A DNA stretch of 64,000 bases, taken from NCBI GenBank assembly GCA_030522415.1, contig CM060107.1, positions 51,340,307 through 51,404,306 on the forward strand, in the 5' to 3' direction. The DNA is from Channallabes apus (lineage: Eukaryota; Chordata; Actinopteri; Siluriformes; Clariidae). How positions within the stretch are numbered: the stretch's first letter is position 1; each line of letters opens with the position of its first letter. The translations under genes and the position numbers were made by a program. The notes beneath the pieces are model-generated. The model saw only the letters and a list, made by a program, of their open reading frames with translations. It had not been told where the DNA came from and made no database searches. This document shows positions 38,907-50,884 of the stretch, piece after piece.

Positions 38907-41154
38907 TGAGAAGAGGATTATTGCATACGCCAGTAGAAGATTACGTAATGCTGAGAGAAACGATCGCAATTACAGTAGCATGAAGCTCGAGCTACTGGCC
39001 CTTAAGTGGGCAGTAGTCGAAAAGTTCCGGACCTACTTGCTTGGGTCATGGTTTGAGGTGATCACAGATAATAACCCGCTCTGTCACTTGCAAACTGCCA
39101 AATTAGGAGCGATTGAGCAGAGGTGGGTAGCTCAAATGTCTGTTTTTAATTTTGAGGTGAAGTACAGACCAGGAAAGAGCAACGTGGCAGCTGACGCCTT
39201 GTCTAGGCAGGAGTTTGCAGGGGAGCCTGAATCTGATCCTGATGGTGACTGGGATGGGTGTGTAGCCATTTGTAGCTTGGTTAACAGAGGAACAGCTTTG
39301 GAGCCTGCGCTTGCATTGAAGGGTATTGAGTGTTCCAGGCTGAGACAGATACGTGCATCGGAGACAGAAGAAGAGGTCATTGGTCTTCAGGGTAACACGC
39401 ATACACTCCCAGGCTACACTAGAGAACAACTGATTGAGTTTCAGAAAAGCGATCCTGTTTTGAAAGTGTTTAGAAGGTTCTGGGATGAGAAAAGGAAACC
39501 AGTGCACATAGAAAGAAAGACTTTGCCGAAAATATTGAAGTGCCTTCTGAAACAGTGGAACTTTATAAGAGAACGTAATGGACTGCTGTATCGAGTGGTA
39601 GATCATCCTTCTGGTGAGAACTGCTGGCAATTGTTGTTACCGGTGTGTCTAAAGGAGCGAGTGCTGCAGTGTGTGCATGATGAAATGGGGCACCAGGGTG
39701 CTGAGCGGACTGTGGGGTTGTTAAAGCAGAGATGTTTCTGGTCTGGCATGCATGAGGATGTGGAGGAATGGGTAAGGAAATGTCAGAGGTGCATCCTCAC
39801 AAAAATGCCTCAGCCTAGAATCAGGGCTCCTGTAAGGGCATTTCTGGCTTCCAGGCCCTTAGAAGTAATCGCTGTGGACTTTACTGTCTTAGAGCCTGCT
39901 ACTGATGGGCGTGAAAACATTCTGGTTGTTACTGATGTTTTTACAAAATTTACACAGGCATTTCCTACAAAAGACCAAAAGGCCGACACCACAGCCAAGA
40001 TCTTGTTGAGGGAGTGGTTTATGAAATATGGTGTTCCTGAGAGGTTGCACTCCGATCAAGGGCGAAATTTCGAGAGTGAGGTGATAGCAGAGTTGTGCAG
40101 ACTCTATGGGGTCAAAAAGACACGTACAACACCTTATCGGCCGCAAGGTAATGCCCAATGTGAACGGTATAACCGAACGCTTCACAACTTACTGCGCACA
40201 CTACCACCAGAACGGAAACGGCGTTGGCCTGAGTACTTGCCCGAGTTAGTTCACGCGTACAATGTGACTCCACATGCCACTACAGGGTTTTCCCCGTATT
40301 ACCTCCTTTTTGGGGTGCAGCCACCTCTGCCCATCGATGCATTATTGGGGGGAGCGGAGACTTCTGAAGGGAAAGGTTGGCTATCTGTACACCAAGAGAG
40401 ACTGCAGTATGCTCATGAGAAAGCTAGGGAGTTCTCAGAGGAGAAGGCGCTGGAGAGGGTAACTCGTCTTAATGAAAAGGCATTCTGTCCCCAGGTCAGT
40501 GTGGGTGAGCTTGTATATTTGCGTCACAGACCTCCAGGCAGAAATAAGATTCAAGATGCCTGGAGGAACACTGTGGAACCCTTAGAAGGTGGGCCATCAA
40601 AAAGGGTTCATCGAGCGGAGTTACGCCCAGGTGCTATGCCTACTCCTAAGCCTACGGGTGTAAACAAATCTCATCCAGCTACTCAGCCTATCATCGTAAA
40701 TGAGACTGAGAGTTCTGAGCCCTATGCGGTAGTAGTAGAGGAGATGATACAACCAACTGTGAGTGGGGCCATCGAAACTCCGATTAATGTAGGGATACCA
40801 GGCACCTTGGAGCTGGGAGATGACAGCAACGAAGGTAACCTGGAACCAGGCTCAGTGGACGTTGGTAGAGGCACTGAAGGGTCTGATGGTGAGGGCCTTA
40901 ACACGGGGGTTGCAGATGAGTGTTCGCAGTCTCAGGAATTCGGTGAAACGCATCCTATCGGACAAAGGGAGAGGCCAATTCCAGCTGTGCGCAGGAGCAA
41001 GCGAACAACTGCGGGTGTTCACACGAATCCCTTCCATGCACCCAGGTCCGCTTGTCATGCAGTAAGTGTTAGCACCGATATGGTGACTCAAGTGTTAACC
41101 AGCATTGGCACTGCATTATTTGAGAGAGCCTTACAAGGTGCGATGAATAACTAA
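38821..41154 (+). pseudogene. pol: Gypsy 2 pol part 2: RNase H and integrase
   Basis: RNase H starts ETDASQNGLGAILY. Tether region with DALSRQEFAG. Integrase zinc finger (HDEMGHQGAERT, then CQRCILTK). Core with AVDFTVLEP near 39876, HSDQGRNFES near 40050 and NAQCERYNRT near 40153, so the DDE triad is kept. The C-terminal region seems to have lost about 20 residues before NTVEPLEGGPSKRVHR. The reading frame itself is long and open, and stops just before the polypurine tract gcaggggaggg. Confidence 0.88.
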
Positions 41155-41204
41155 GGGTGGAACTGAGTAAGTCTTCGAGGGCGTTGACTTATTGCAGGGG
41201 AGGG

Positions 41205-42270
41205 TGTAAACGGGTGGTAAATAAACGTTTAGTTTTTTTACATGGGAAAATTTCCTAATCTATGGTTATCTGTTTGAGATTTATGCCATGAAGAGAGTCA
41301 GTGAATTCCTGTATTTCCCTTAACTGGCCACTTGGTGGTGCTATGTGTGTCAGGTGTAGTTGGAATGCGCATGCGTTCTTGTCTTCAGACATTTTGTGTG
41401 ACGTGCAGTGAGCCGGAGAAGCTGCATGCTCTCTGTGAAATCGCGTCATAGTTGATGCCATCCAGTGGTAAACATATGATTTCTCATAAATATGAATGTT
41501 GAATGTTATGCCTGGATGTATATTTTGTAGTTTTATTTCCAAGAGGGGTAATATTTGTAAAGGTTGTACCATGTGCAGTGATGTCCGATGGTATGATGCT
41601 ACGTGCGGGTTAGGCCTGTTCAGATGTGAATCTTAACAAGTGAAATACAATTAAATGTGCAAATGTTCCATGTTTTCATGTGCCTTACACAATATGTGAC
41701 TGTTTACACAGCATGTATTGCTGGATTGGGGAGAGATTTCAGCCTTTGTAAAGTGAACAAAGTTGAGGTTCATGATTATGTAAGTGTTATTTCTTTTTAT
41801 TTTATTTCTGCAAGAAATAGGCCAAAGAGTAACACAACATAAGGTGTGCTTATAATATTTTTTATTTTGCACAGTGTTCCCACTGCCGTATTGTTCTGAA
41901 TAGTAACGCATGTTTGTTGCGTGGTGGTTCTCTGTAATATTGCAGTGTTCTGCCTCAGTCGGTAATATATTTTTCTGAGTTAATTTTCCTTTTTTCTATC
42001 CTCATGACGGCTGTATATTTACTGTCCGTGTGCTGATGTTAAAAGGATAAACAGCGAGACTGAGCTGTAAAGGTTTGAGAAGTGCTCAATGTATTTTCTG
42101 TTTTTGTTTGTTTATTTTTGTTCTGGCACTGTCCAGTGAAATCGTTGAGGCAGCACTGTCTGCGCTTAAAATAATTGTTACAATAATTTATTTTTGATAC
42201 CTGAATAAACGACAAAAGAAGTAAAACCGCTCCATGTGTTCCTGGTGGTAATTCAAACTCCCCGGTCACA
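41205..42270 (+). repeat. 3' LTR of Gypsy 2
   Basis: 1066 bp, preceded by polypurine tract (about 41194-41204) and followed by GATA. Confidence 0.9.
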
Positions 42271-42690
42271 GATAGAGAATATAAAGTGTGATGTTGCTGG
42301 ATGTATGATTGTGATTCTCTCTGTTTCTTTCTGTATCACGAGTGTGTGTGTGATTCTGTATTAATCACGTTTGTTTGAGTGTCTTATGAATATTAATGTA
42401 TTATAAAATCTTCAGCAGGGGCGGAGCTTTTTCTTACAAAGCACCAGAGTTATGGAATTAATGTTTGGGACGTTTATATTAAATTAATTTAATGAAATAT
42501 ATTTTATCCTGTACATATTTACTAATTTTATACAGCTGGTTTAATTTTCTTATAATCTGGATGATTGTAAACAGTTTTAAAAGTGTAGTTTTGTCATTTC
42601 TGGATTTTCTTTTCCTGTTCTGGAAACGTTCACAACAAATATGAATCACTAAAAGTGTTAATGACGTTAATGCAGTGAATTAATCGTTAC

Positions 42691-42762
42691 CTTTTCCAGA
42701 TGGTTCAGAGTTTGTGGTCATTTTGTCCTCGACCACCAGGGTTGGTTTTGTAGGTGTGACGT
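42691..42762 (-). CDS. Stalk exon 2, receptor unit D
   Basis: 72-nt phase 1-1 exon, same splice sites and nearly the same peptide as 202-273 (one codon differs: GGTTCA for GTTTCA text on the plus strand, Ser/Glu-rich end). 129 bp downstream of stalk exon 1. The next receptor exon downstream on this strand would be the transmembrane exon at 23749-23838. Confidence 0.65.
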
Positions 42763-42890
42763 CTACAAGAACTAGAAGACAAAGATAAATGTAGTGTGTG
42801 TGTGTGTGTGTTGTGTTTGAGTTTGGCTCCAAGCTGATGCATTAACCTGCACTAACTATCCTGACTGTGTGTTACACTGGTGTGTAGTAC

Positions 42891-42947
42891 CTGCTGTGGA
42901 AGTGGGTTTGGTCTTTGGTCTGGGTGTTGAAGGTCTTCTTGTGGCCT
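42891..42947 (-). CDS. Stalk exon 1, receptor unit D
   Basis: 57-nt phase 1-1 exon, Thr/Pro/Lys-rich, nearly identical to 422-478 and 50097-50153. Confidence 0.65.
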
Positions 42948-43213
42948 CTGCACAGAGAAAAACATTTAATCTGTTATAAATCAATCCAGGAAATGTAGTG
43001 TGGATCAGAACACACACTCAGATAATCCATAATCATGAACACACACATGGAAAATGGACAGAACATGAAACAGAAGCATTTGTCTCTTTTTTTGGGAGTA
43101 AAATTAGACAATATATTTAGTGTGATTGCTGCCTCACGCGGCTGTAAATGTGTTCATTTTATTCGGATTATACGAATATTCTTTCTCTTCACTCTGAGTG
43201 GAGATCATTTTAC

Positions 43214-43262
43214 CTTTAACTGTGACTGAGACGAAGCTGTATTAAGAGGAGAACAAAACACA
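43214..43262 (-). pseudogene. Chimeric leader/Ig-end relic, unit D
   Basis: Reading the minus strand, the 5' half (tgttttgttctcctcttaat) matches the leader at 20332-20380 but the ATG is lost. The 3' half reads FVSVTVKG then donor GTAAAA, like the end of an Ig domain. It may come from a deletion that joined a leader to the end of a second Ig exon. The copy at about 50421-50463 is shorter still. Confidence 0.4.
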
Positions 43263-43466
43263 CACTGCCTCGTCACAAATTTACTACATTTCAGACAATT
43301 TGTTGTCCTGCATGAAGTAAATAATACAGTATTATAAACTTATTGCAATTGGTTTAAGAACCATCCAGCACATTATTATAAACTGGACGAATAGTTCTGA
43401 ACCTCAACTTCACTTAAGATAAAACTCAGATTTATTTATTTATTTAATTAGTGTGATTAGAGTTAC

Positions 43467-43510
43467 CTTCAATTTGCAGCCACATAGCAAAAATTGAGAA
43501 TCAGAGCCAT
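43467..43510 (-). pseudogene. Second leader-like relic, unit D
   Basis: ATG at 43510, then MALILNFCYVAAN and a TGA just before the donor-like GAAG/GTAACT. 44 nt, wrong phase. The unit C copy (50654-50697) has ACG for ATG. Both look dead. Confidence 0.4.
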
Positions 43511-43532
43511 GTTTATTACTCAAAGTAGGAGC

Positions 43533-43537
<5 letters not shown>

Positions 43538-43575
<38 letters not shown>

Positions 43576-43702
43576 CTGCTCTACACTGATACACTGCTCT
43601 AATGAGACTTTTTTTGCTTTACACACAGACACACACACGCTCTGCTCTACACTGAAACACTGTTCTAATGAGACTTTTTTTGCTTTACACACACACACAC
43701 AC
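43538..43702. repeat. (AC)n runs with a tandemly duplicated spacer
   Basis: Two copies of a segment of about 60 bp (gctctgctctacactgatac ... gactttttttgctttacaca) between AC runs. Unit C has only one copy (50752-50815). Confidence 0.85.
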
Positions 43703-43749
43703 ACTGTGGTCACAGTGTTATAGTAAACAGTAAACGCGCACACGGATAT

Positions 43750-44013
43750 TGACTATACGAGTGAGAGACGCACACGAAGACCGAGCAGGGGAGACGATTA
43801 CACACAAATCTGCAGCACAAAATAGAGAAAAAACATTGTCTCAGTTGTGATCATGTGACTCTTGGTGTCAAAAAAAGAAGCACATGCGTGATACCTTATA
43901 CTCGATGATGTTTGGTACTCGTGAGTCAAGGCACAGTCGAGTCTCAAGTCAAAATTAATAAGAAAATTTTGCGCGCTTTGAGGAACGCTCGCAATCCGAG
44001 GTTCCACTGTATA
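43750..44013. mobile_element. Mariner-like MITE end fragment
   Basis: Ends ctcgcaatccgaggttccac then tgtatata, the inverse of TACAGTGGAACCTCGGATT, a terminal repeat common in vertebrate mariner-type MITEs (from memory). The paralogous copy is at about 50885-51125. Confidence 0.5.
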
Positions 44014-44316
44014 TATAAAAGTTGATTTTACACTGAGACTGGTACAGATTAAATGTAAATTATACTCAATCAAATGAATTTATAATCAGTGTTTAAATCA
44101 TATTGAGGACTATAACTGAGTGGAAAGATCAGAAATAAATCTATGTTTATTACACTAGGGGGCGAAATAGAGCAATAAAGTGATAATTAAATGTGTAGGT
44201 GATTATCTGGTCTGTTAATCAGGTGTGAGTTGTTATCTGGTCGATCTACAACATCAGATTAATCTGTCATGAGATTATCACTGAAGTAGCATTGTGTATA
44301 AAAACTAATCATTTAC

Positions 44317-44628
44317 CTTCAACAGTGAGTCTGACGTCTCTGTATTCACCCTCTTTAACATTACACCTGTAACTTCCTCCATCCTCTACAGTCAGGTGTG
44401 ATATGAGCAGAGAGAGATTTCCTGAAGAGTGATCATTAACCAGCTGAAATCTGCCTTTGTACTGATCACTCTCAGGAGATATCTCTACCCAGTTATTTGT
44501 TATGTATTTGCTCCATGTGAATGTCCCAGGTGTTTTATGGAGGCCAGTGCAGGAGCAGGGCAGCAGTACTGAGTCTCCTGTGTATGCAGTGATGTCTTCT
44601 GTCTCTCTGGATCGTTCCAGTGTGCAGC
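44317..44628 (-). CDS. V-set Ig domain exon, receptor unit D
   Basis: 312 nt, phase 1-1, acceptor TCCTACAG, donor GTAAAT. PCSC, GTFTW, NLS and DGGSYRC are all in place. The C-C' loop equals that of 16512-16823 (SKYITNNW), while the end (DVRLTVEG) resembles unit C. Stalk exons lie 1.4-1.9 kb downstream. No usable leader is found between it and unit C. Confidence 0.8.
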
Positions 44629-45335
44629 CTGTAGGAACACACACATTAACAGACATCAGCATCTGCAACATCTGTACAGAACTAAACCCAACCTGTACTG
44701 TTCAAAACTCACTAACGTTCACAAGGGGAATGGAATTAAAATATGAAAATGTGAAAAGATAACATGCTCTAAATAGATATATTGTAAATACAGTTACAAG
44801 TGCAGTGTTTGCAGAGGTGGAAAGTAACGAATTACATTTACTCGCGTTACTGTAATTGAGTAGCTTTTTTGTGTATTTCTACTTTTTAAAGTAGTTTTAA
44901 AAATCTGTAATTTTACTTTTACTTAAGTACGTTTTGTTTGAAGTATTGTAATTCGCTACATTTTAAATCATATTCGCTACTGAGTAAAAAATGAATGAAA
45001 ATTATAAAATAAAAGATATTATGCTTTGTATAAATGCTCCGTTGCGCTCGCGTGTGTGTATCATGTCCTGGTCGCGCGCCGCTCCAGACTCCACTCCAGG
45101 TTTTCTGACATCGGCATCTTCCTGACCTTCCACACGCTCGCTTCCGCCCTGAGTGACGTCATCGACTAGCGCGACCATGTATAAACCGGAGAGAGACGCG
45201 GGAAAGATGAAAGAGGTTGTGATTTTGGCGTTTTGATATTTGGTTGTGTATTCTGGTTTTGACTTTTTGCCTCCAATTGACTTTGATTATTGCTTTGTCC
45301 CTTTGGTTTGGTTGGTCTTTGTATATATTTGTAGA

Positions 45336-46928
45336 CAGTGGTGGACTGGGACAATAATTCAGGCCGGTAATTTGACTCCACTGCCAGGCCACCTCTGCTG
45401 CTGCAGTCACCAGCACCCTATTCATGTAATCTACTGGACTGATAAACTTGTAGGCTAACCCTATTATTGTAACAGGTACAGTAGACTACCAGATGCAATA
45501 TAAATGAATAAAAAAATAACCCTTAACAACTCACTAGGAATACACCATTTATACTACCAAACCAATGACAAATAGAAAATTGGCTTTTTAAAAGAGATAA
45601 TAAGAGACACATTCACATGTTGAAATTTTACATTTTATGTATTTTCAGTGCTCAACTCTAGTATACCAAATGTATCAGAAACACAAACACAAATAAACTT
45701 AACAAAACCTATGACAGCGTATGTAACAGATAACAATGTTTACTCAATTATGGCATTATGTGGAACAGACCAGTAAGAGTAAACAGTAAGTAATTAGCAC
45801 TACTAGTGCACCGGCTTTCACTGTCTCCTTCATCTTTCCCTGAATCCTTCTCTCTCTCACTCTGCACATCTAGTTGCTCTGCAATATGAAATAAGCATGT
45901 TCAATAATCTGTATTTATAATTGTGCAGCCATCAGTTGGATGTCCCCAAAATCACAGTCCTACTACTGATCTTAGAATCATAAAAAGCACATGTTTAAAA
46001 AGTATAGGCTGCTGCCTGCATGTTTAGTTTTGCTTATCTTAAACTTTACCTGAAGGTTCCTGCTCTGACTCTAACGCTGGACTGTCCACCACCTCTACTG
46101 TAGCTCAACAGCAGGAGCATTTACAGCACTAGTGCTACTGCTGCTTCCTTCCTCACCTTTTCTAAATAAATAAATAAACAAACATTGTAGGCTGCATATT
46201 GTAGACTACAAATGAAAAATCTAAATAACTAATACTGTATTCTTTTCCATACCATCTACTTGATTTATTTATTATTTAAAAAATTTGACCCACTAACACT
46301 ATTTTGTCTACTTTTTATTCATTTTTATTTATTATATGAAAAATATGCTACGTACATGTAGACGAAACGAGACTTGACACAGCACAGCAGCACTTACATA
46401 TTGTTGCTCGTTTGTTGGTTTAATTTTATCTATTGTGATTATCTAAGTGATTTGGAGAAAGTGTTCTGCCAAATTATTATAAATATAATGTAAATGTAAT
46501 CTTGACCGACCTGTTCCCTTACTGGCGAACATGGCTGGGATTTTGCAACAGCTTGTTGCGTCTGTGGCCGGGGCTTTTTTTCTTTTTATACGCTCCCTCT
46601 CTGCTCCTCCTTTGCGTTTACGCTCCATTTTTTGAACGATTTAGTCAGATATACCCTGTCTCTGGATATAGCCAGATATTAGGCAGTGCGTCGCTGACGT
46701 TGGGTCATGTGGGAGGTCATGTGGGAGTGTAATTTTCCCTCCTGATCTTCTAATCTTCCCTTTCCATTGCCTGATTCGTAGATTGAGAGATCTGTCAATT
46801 AATTAGTAGTTGCACACCAGCCTATCACATGCCAGGCTGATCGTCTGCACAGCGGCAGCCGGCAGGCCAGAACGACCGTCAGGCCACCGGGAAATGTCCC
46901 GGTGCTCCCGATGGCCAGTCCGCCCCTG
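45336..46928. mobile_element. hAT-like element (same family as 2201-4431) nested in the Tol2-like element
   Basis: Left end cagtggtggactgggac (diverged from CAGGGGCGGACTGGGAC), right end ccagtccgcccctg. The 8-bp duplication TTTGTAGA is exact (45328-45335, 46929-46936). About 1.6 kb, no convincing ORF. It lacks the long palindrome of the other copy, as far as I can see. Confidence 0.8.
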
Positions 46929-46998
46929 TTTGTAGATAATTTCATTGTTTTTGGTTTAGGGAGTCCAGGAAGGTACCTGTATTTTTGTTTGTGTGTGT

Positions 46999-47026
46999 GG
47001 TTTTTTTTTTTTTTTTTTTTTTTTGC
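46999..47026. repeat. Poly(T) tract
   Basis: Run of about 22 T inside the Tol2-like element. Confidence 0.95.
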
Positions 47027-47608
47027 AGGTAATCTAGCTACTAAATATAAATACCATTTTGTTTATTATTTTGGCCTGGGTCCAACCTGAATCTGATCCT
47101 CCTCCTGGTGTGTGTGTGTGTGTGTGTATACAAACCTCATTATTTCATCAGTTAATGATTGGATCTAGTTCTTTCTGCCATATACCACCATTTCCATACA
47201 GTTATATATATTATAAATAGAACCCTGAACCATTCTTTTGCTGTTTGGCCCTAGACTGGGACGTAACACCATATTTAAGTGACCACTTTGATTTTCAAGC
47301 ACAAGAAAGACAACAGCTTTATTATGCAAAGGTGTTCCTTCAGTTAAAAACAACTAGTTTGAGATTTACATCTGCTTATCTTTTTTGAACTACGAATGCC
47401 TCACCCCACCCCCGCTGTTAAAAAAAAATAAAAAAGTAACTTGGTAACTTTTACTCTGAGTACAGTTTTTAATGAGCTACTTTTTACTTTTACTTGAGTA
47501 GATTTTTATAATTGTAACTTTACTTGTACTTAAGTAAAATTTCACTGAAGTAACAGTACTTGTACTTGAGTACAACATTTTATTACTCTTTCCACCTCTG
47601 AGTGTTTG

Positions 47609-48068
47609 TTTACTTCACCTTAAAGGTTCACAGATAGTTCACACACATATAGATGGAGCCATTTTAAATGACTGGCCAGTACATGACAGGACACAAGACA
47701 ATAGGTGACGTGTCTCTGCCTGACCCATGTTACCTGTGATGATGCAGTGAATTTAGCTCCGCCCTGTTAACTTCCATATGCATTGGGATAAATCATGACT
47801 TTGGTCTACAAAAATAAATCTGTGTTTGTCTCCTCAGGTTTTATCCTGTAAATATTGTGGTGAAGGTTCACACAGGATTAATATGAAATATTGTTCTTCT
47901 ATATAATTTCTTGTTTATTATTTTTCAATACACTTTACATTTGTACACTGATTACTGTGTTCACTCTTTTGCTCTCTCTTTATAAGTGTATACGCACTGA
48001 TTACCATTTTAACACTCATGATATAGTTTTGGTGCTTTCGAGCCATTTCATTTTAAACATTATTTTGA

Positions 48069-48099
<31 letters not shown>

Positions 48100-48719
48100 C
48101 ATTTACTATCAATAACATTTTTAAGTTTTTTGTTTATTTGTCACATATACATTCCCATTTCAATAGTTTATTAGTAGATTTTCTCTCAGAATAAAGCCCT
48201 GATATATTTAGATTTAAGATGTTTGACTTAAATAATCCCTGCACTGTAATACTGTATTTAATATATATATTTTTATTCCTACTTCAGTGTGATAAAAGCA
48301 GCTCTCCACACTACCCTGCCTTCTGTCTGACAGGGGATTTCCCCCTTACATTACTGCCAGATCATTAGTCAGAGTGAGAGTCGCGGCCCCTTGATGTCAG
48401 GGTGCTGTAACACTCTCAGCATCACTACTTTCCCCAGTTATTGCTTAGAATCTCAAACATTACACCAGAGAATCTCCTCACTGATACAGATACAGAATGT
48501 GTCGTTTTCTCTAGCATGATTTTTCTGTCTAGGTGTTTATTCAGATTCAGACAGACTGAATTTAGGAACGCACCCCTATGTACTAAAGCACAAACACACA
48601 CATCAGCACAACACTGTGGGAACGTCTCTGTGGATAGCAGGACACCTTTTCTCTGATATCAGGACATTCTTGATACAGTTACGTGTTCATGTCTCCAACA
48701 ACACAATCAGACGACATTG
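47609..48719. other. Ig exon 5' flank of unit D, no gene
   Basis: Matches 51920-53035 throughout, with a GT microsatellite near 48070. The open frame 48441-48656 and its copy at 52758-52973 have no recognisable content. Confidence 0.6.
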
Positions 48720-49022
48720 TCTGAGGGGACTTACAGTAGGACATGAGGCGGGGTAGACCATGGACAGGGTGCCAAACCACTAAGTCCACACACACATACA
48801 CTTATTCACACACATTATGGCCAATTTTGGGAATGTCACTTAGCTAAATCTACATGTCTTTGGACTGTGGGAGGAAACCGGAGAACCCGGAGGAAACCCA
48901 CTAAGCTCGGGGAGAACACGCAAACTCCATGCACACAGAGACAGGAACCAAATGTGGACGGGAATTGAACCCGGACGCTGGAGGTGCAAGGGGACAGTGC
49001 TGACCACAACACCACCGTGCAG
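48720..49022 (-). mobile_element. Truncated tRNA-derived SINE at the duplication junction
   Basis: Same as 32478-32778. The ATGA-tail end is missing where the unit begins, so the duplication breakpoint is within this SINE. Confidence 0.75.
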
Positions 49023-49890
49023 TGAGTTTAATCATACACAAAACAATGTATTATTATTTATATACATAAGAACACTCAGGGGCGAACACACGTGATTAAT
49101 AGAGAACACAACAAAAATACATGTAATGTTATGTGAAATGCAGCAGTCATGCAGGAGTCGTGGAACAAAGAGAGTGTATGAGGCTCCTGCACACACTCGT
49201 ACTGCCAAAGCTCAGAATCAGGTCACACAATAACAACAGAAATAAATAGATTAAGAAACAAACAGATATACAGACATTTAACTGTTTAGTTAAAGTGACA
49301 CTAGTGATGAAAATTACTGGAAAAGAAGGAAATCAAAAACAAAGCTAAAACTACTACTACTAATAATAATAATAATAACAATAATAATAGTAATAATAAT
49401 AATAGTTGGAGAAAGTAGAAATAATAATGATTATTGATAAACAAGGGGAGAAGAATAAAAGGAAATAAAGATAGAGAATATAAAGTGTGATGTTGCTGGA
49501 TGTATGATTGTGATTCTCTCTGTTTCTTTCTGTATCACGAGTGTGTGTGTGATTCTGTATTAATCACGTTTGTTTGAGTGTCTTATGAATATTAATGTAT
49601 TATAAAATCTTCAGCAGGGGCGGAGCTTTTTCTTACAAAGCACCAGAGTTATGGAATTAATGTTTGGGATGTTTTAATTAAATGAATTTAATGAAAATAT
49701 ATTTCATGCTGTATATATTTAGTAATTTTATACAGCTGGTTTAATTTTCTTATAATCTGGATGATTGTAAACAGTTTTAAAAGTGTAGTTTTGTCATTTC
49801 AGAATTTTCTTTTCCTGTTCTGGAAACGTTCACAACAAATATGAATCACTAAAAGTGTTAATGACGTTAATGCAGTGAATTAATCGTTAC

Positions 49891-49962
49891 CTTTTCCAGA
49901 TGGTTCAGAGTTTGTGGTCATTTTGTCCTCGACCACCAGGGTTGGTTTTGTAGGTGTGACGT
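49891..49962 (-). CDS. Stalk exon 2, receptor unit C
   Basis: 72 nt, phase 1-1; peptide as in 42691-42762 with the same splice sites. Confidence 0.65.
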
Positions 49963-50096
49963 CTACAAGAACTAGAAGACAAAGATAAATGTAGTGTGTG
50001 TGTGTGTGTGTGTGTGTTGTGTTTGAGTTTGGCTCCAAGCTGATGCATTAACCTGCACTAACTATCCTGACTGTGTGTTACAGTGGTGTGTAGTAC

Positions 50097-50153
50097 CTGC
50101 TGTGGAAGTGGGTTTGGTCTTTGGTCTGGGTGTTGAAGGTCTTCTTGTGGCCT
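50097..50153 (-). CDS. Stalk exon 1, receptor unit C
   Basis: 57 nt, phase 1-1; peptide as in 42891-42947. The intron to stalk exon 2 holds a GT run. Confidence 0.65.
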
Positions 50154-50420
50154 CTGCACAGAGAAAAACATTTAATCTGTTATAAATCAATCCAGGAAAT
50201 GTAGTGTGGATCAGAACACACACTCAGATAATCCATAATCATGAACACACACATGGAAAATGGACAGAACATGAAACAGAAGCATTTTTCTCTTTTTTTT
50301 GGGAGTAAAATTAGACAATATATTTAGTGTGATTGCTGCCTCACGCGGCTGTAAATGTGTTCATTTTATTCGGATTATGCGAATATTATTTCTCTTCACT
50401 CTGAGTGGAGATCATTTTAC

Positions 50421-50463
50421 CTTTAACTGTGACTGAGACGAAGCTGTATTAAGAGGAGAACAA
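50421..50463 (-). pseudogene. Chimeric leader/Ig-end relic, unit C
   Basis: Counterpart of 43214-43262, with the upstream part deleted after gttttgttctcc. Confidence 0.35.
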
Positions 50464-50653
50464 AACAATTCAGACAATTTGTTGTCCTGCATGAAGTAAA
50501 TAATGCAGTATTATAAACTTATTGCAATTGGTTTAAGAACCATCGAGCACATTATTATAAACTGGACGAATAGTTCTCAACCTCAACTTCACTTAAGATA
50601 AAACACAGATTTATTTATTTATTTATTTATTTAATTAGTGTGATTAGAGTTAC

Positions 50654-50697
50654 CTTCAATTTGCAGCCACATAGCAAAAATTGAGAATCAGAGCCGT
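50654..50697 (-). pseudogene. Leader-like relic, unit C
   Basis: Counterpart of 43467-43510 with the start codon changed to ACG. Confidence 0.4.
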
Positions 50698-50719
50698 GTT
50701 TATTACTCAAAGTAGGAGC

Positions 50720-50756
<37 letters not shown>

Positions 50757-50884
50757 CTGCTCTACACTGAAACACTGCTCTAATGAGACTTTTTTTGCTT
50801 TACACACACACACTGTGGTCACAGTGTTATAGTAAACAGTAAACAAACGCGCACGGATGTTGACTATACGAGTGAGAGACGCGC

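Larger units (their letters stand above)
33227..42270 (+). mobile_element. Ty3/Gypsy retrotransposon 2, complete but inactivated
   Basis: LTRs of about 1.07 kb at 33227-34295 and 41205-42270, each TGTAA to GTCACA, differing at a few sites. The 4-bp duplication GATA flanks the element; the uninterrupted site (aaataaagatagagaatata) is present at 49464-49483 in unit C. gag, protease, RT, RNase H and integrase are all present in Gypsy order but broken by at least three frameshifts. The primer site is split by a DNA transposon (34306-35390). Confidence 0.93.
44812..47600. mobile_element. Tol2-like hAT transposon, non-autonomous, with nested hAT-like element
   Basis: Ends CAGAGGTGGAAAGTAACG and CTCTTTCCACCTCTG. 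Subterminal sequence is rich in acttttactt/aagtaaaa motifs as in Tol2 (Tol2 terminus CAGAGGTGTAAA from memory). Flanked by the 8-bp duplication AGTGTTTG (44804-44811, 47601-47608). The uninterrupted site gtgcagtgtttgtttact exists at 7576, 16996, 51916 and 60477. No transposase frame is recognisable, so it moved in trans. Confidence 0.88.
32478..48719. repeat. Tandem segmental duplication unit D (paralogue of 48720-53035)
   Basis: The unit holds the truncated SINE, intron, two stalk exons, leader relics, Ig exon and 5' flank. It is 16.2 kb long only because of the Gypsy (9.04 kb) and Tol2-like (2.79 kb) insertions; without them it is about 4.4 kb, matching the 4.3-kb unit C. The junction at 48719/48720 (acattgt then ctgaggggactt) lies inside SINE sequence. 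Confidence 0.85.

Noticed and set aside
48441..48656. 71-codon ORF conserved at 52758-52973
   Set aside because: Conservation is explained by the recent C-D duplication; no recognisable protein features.
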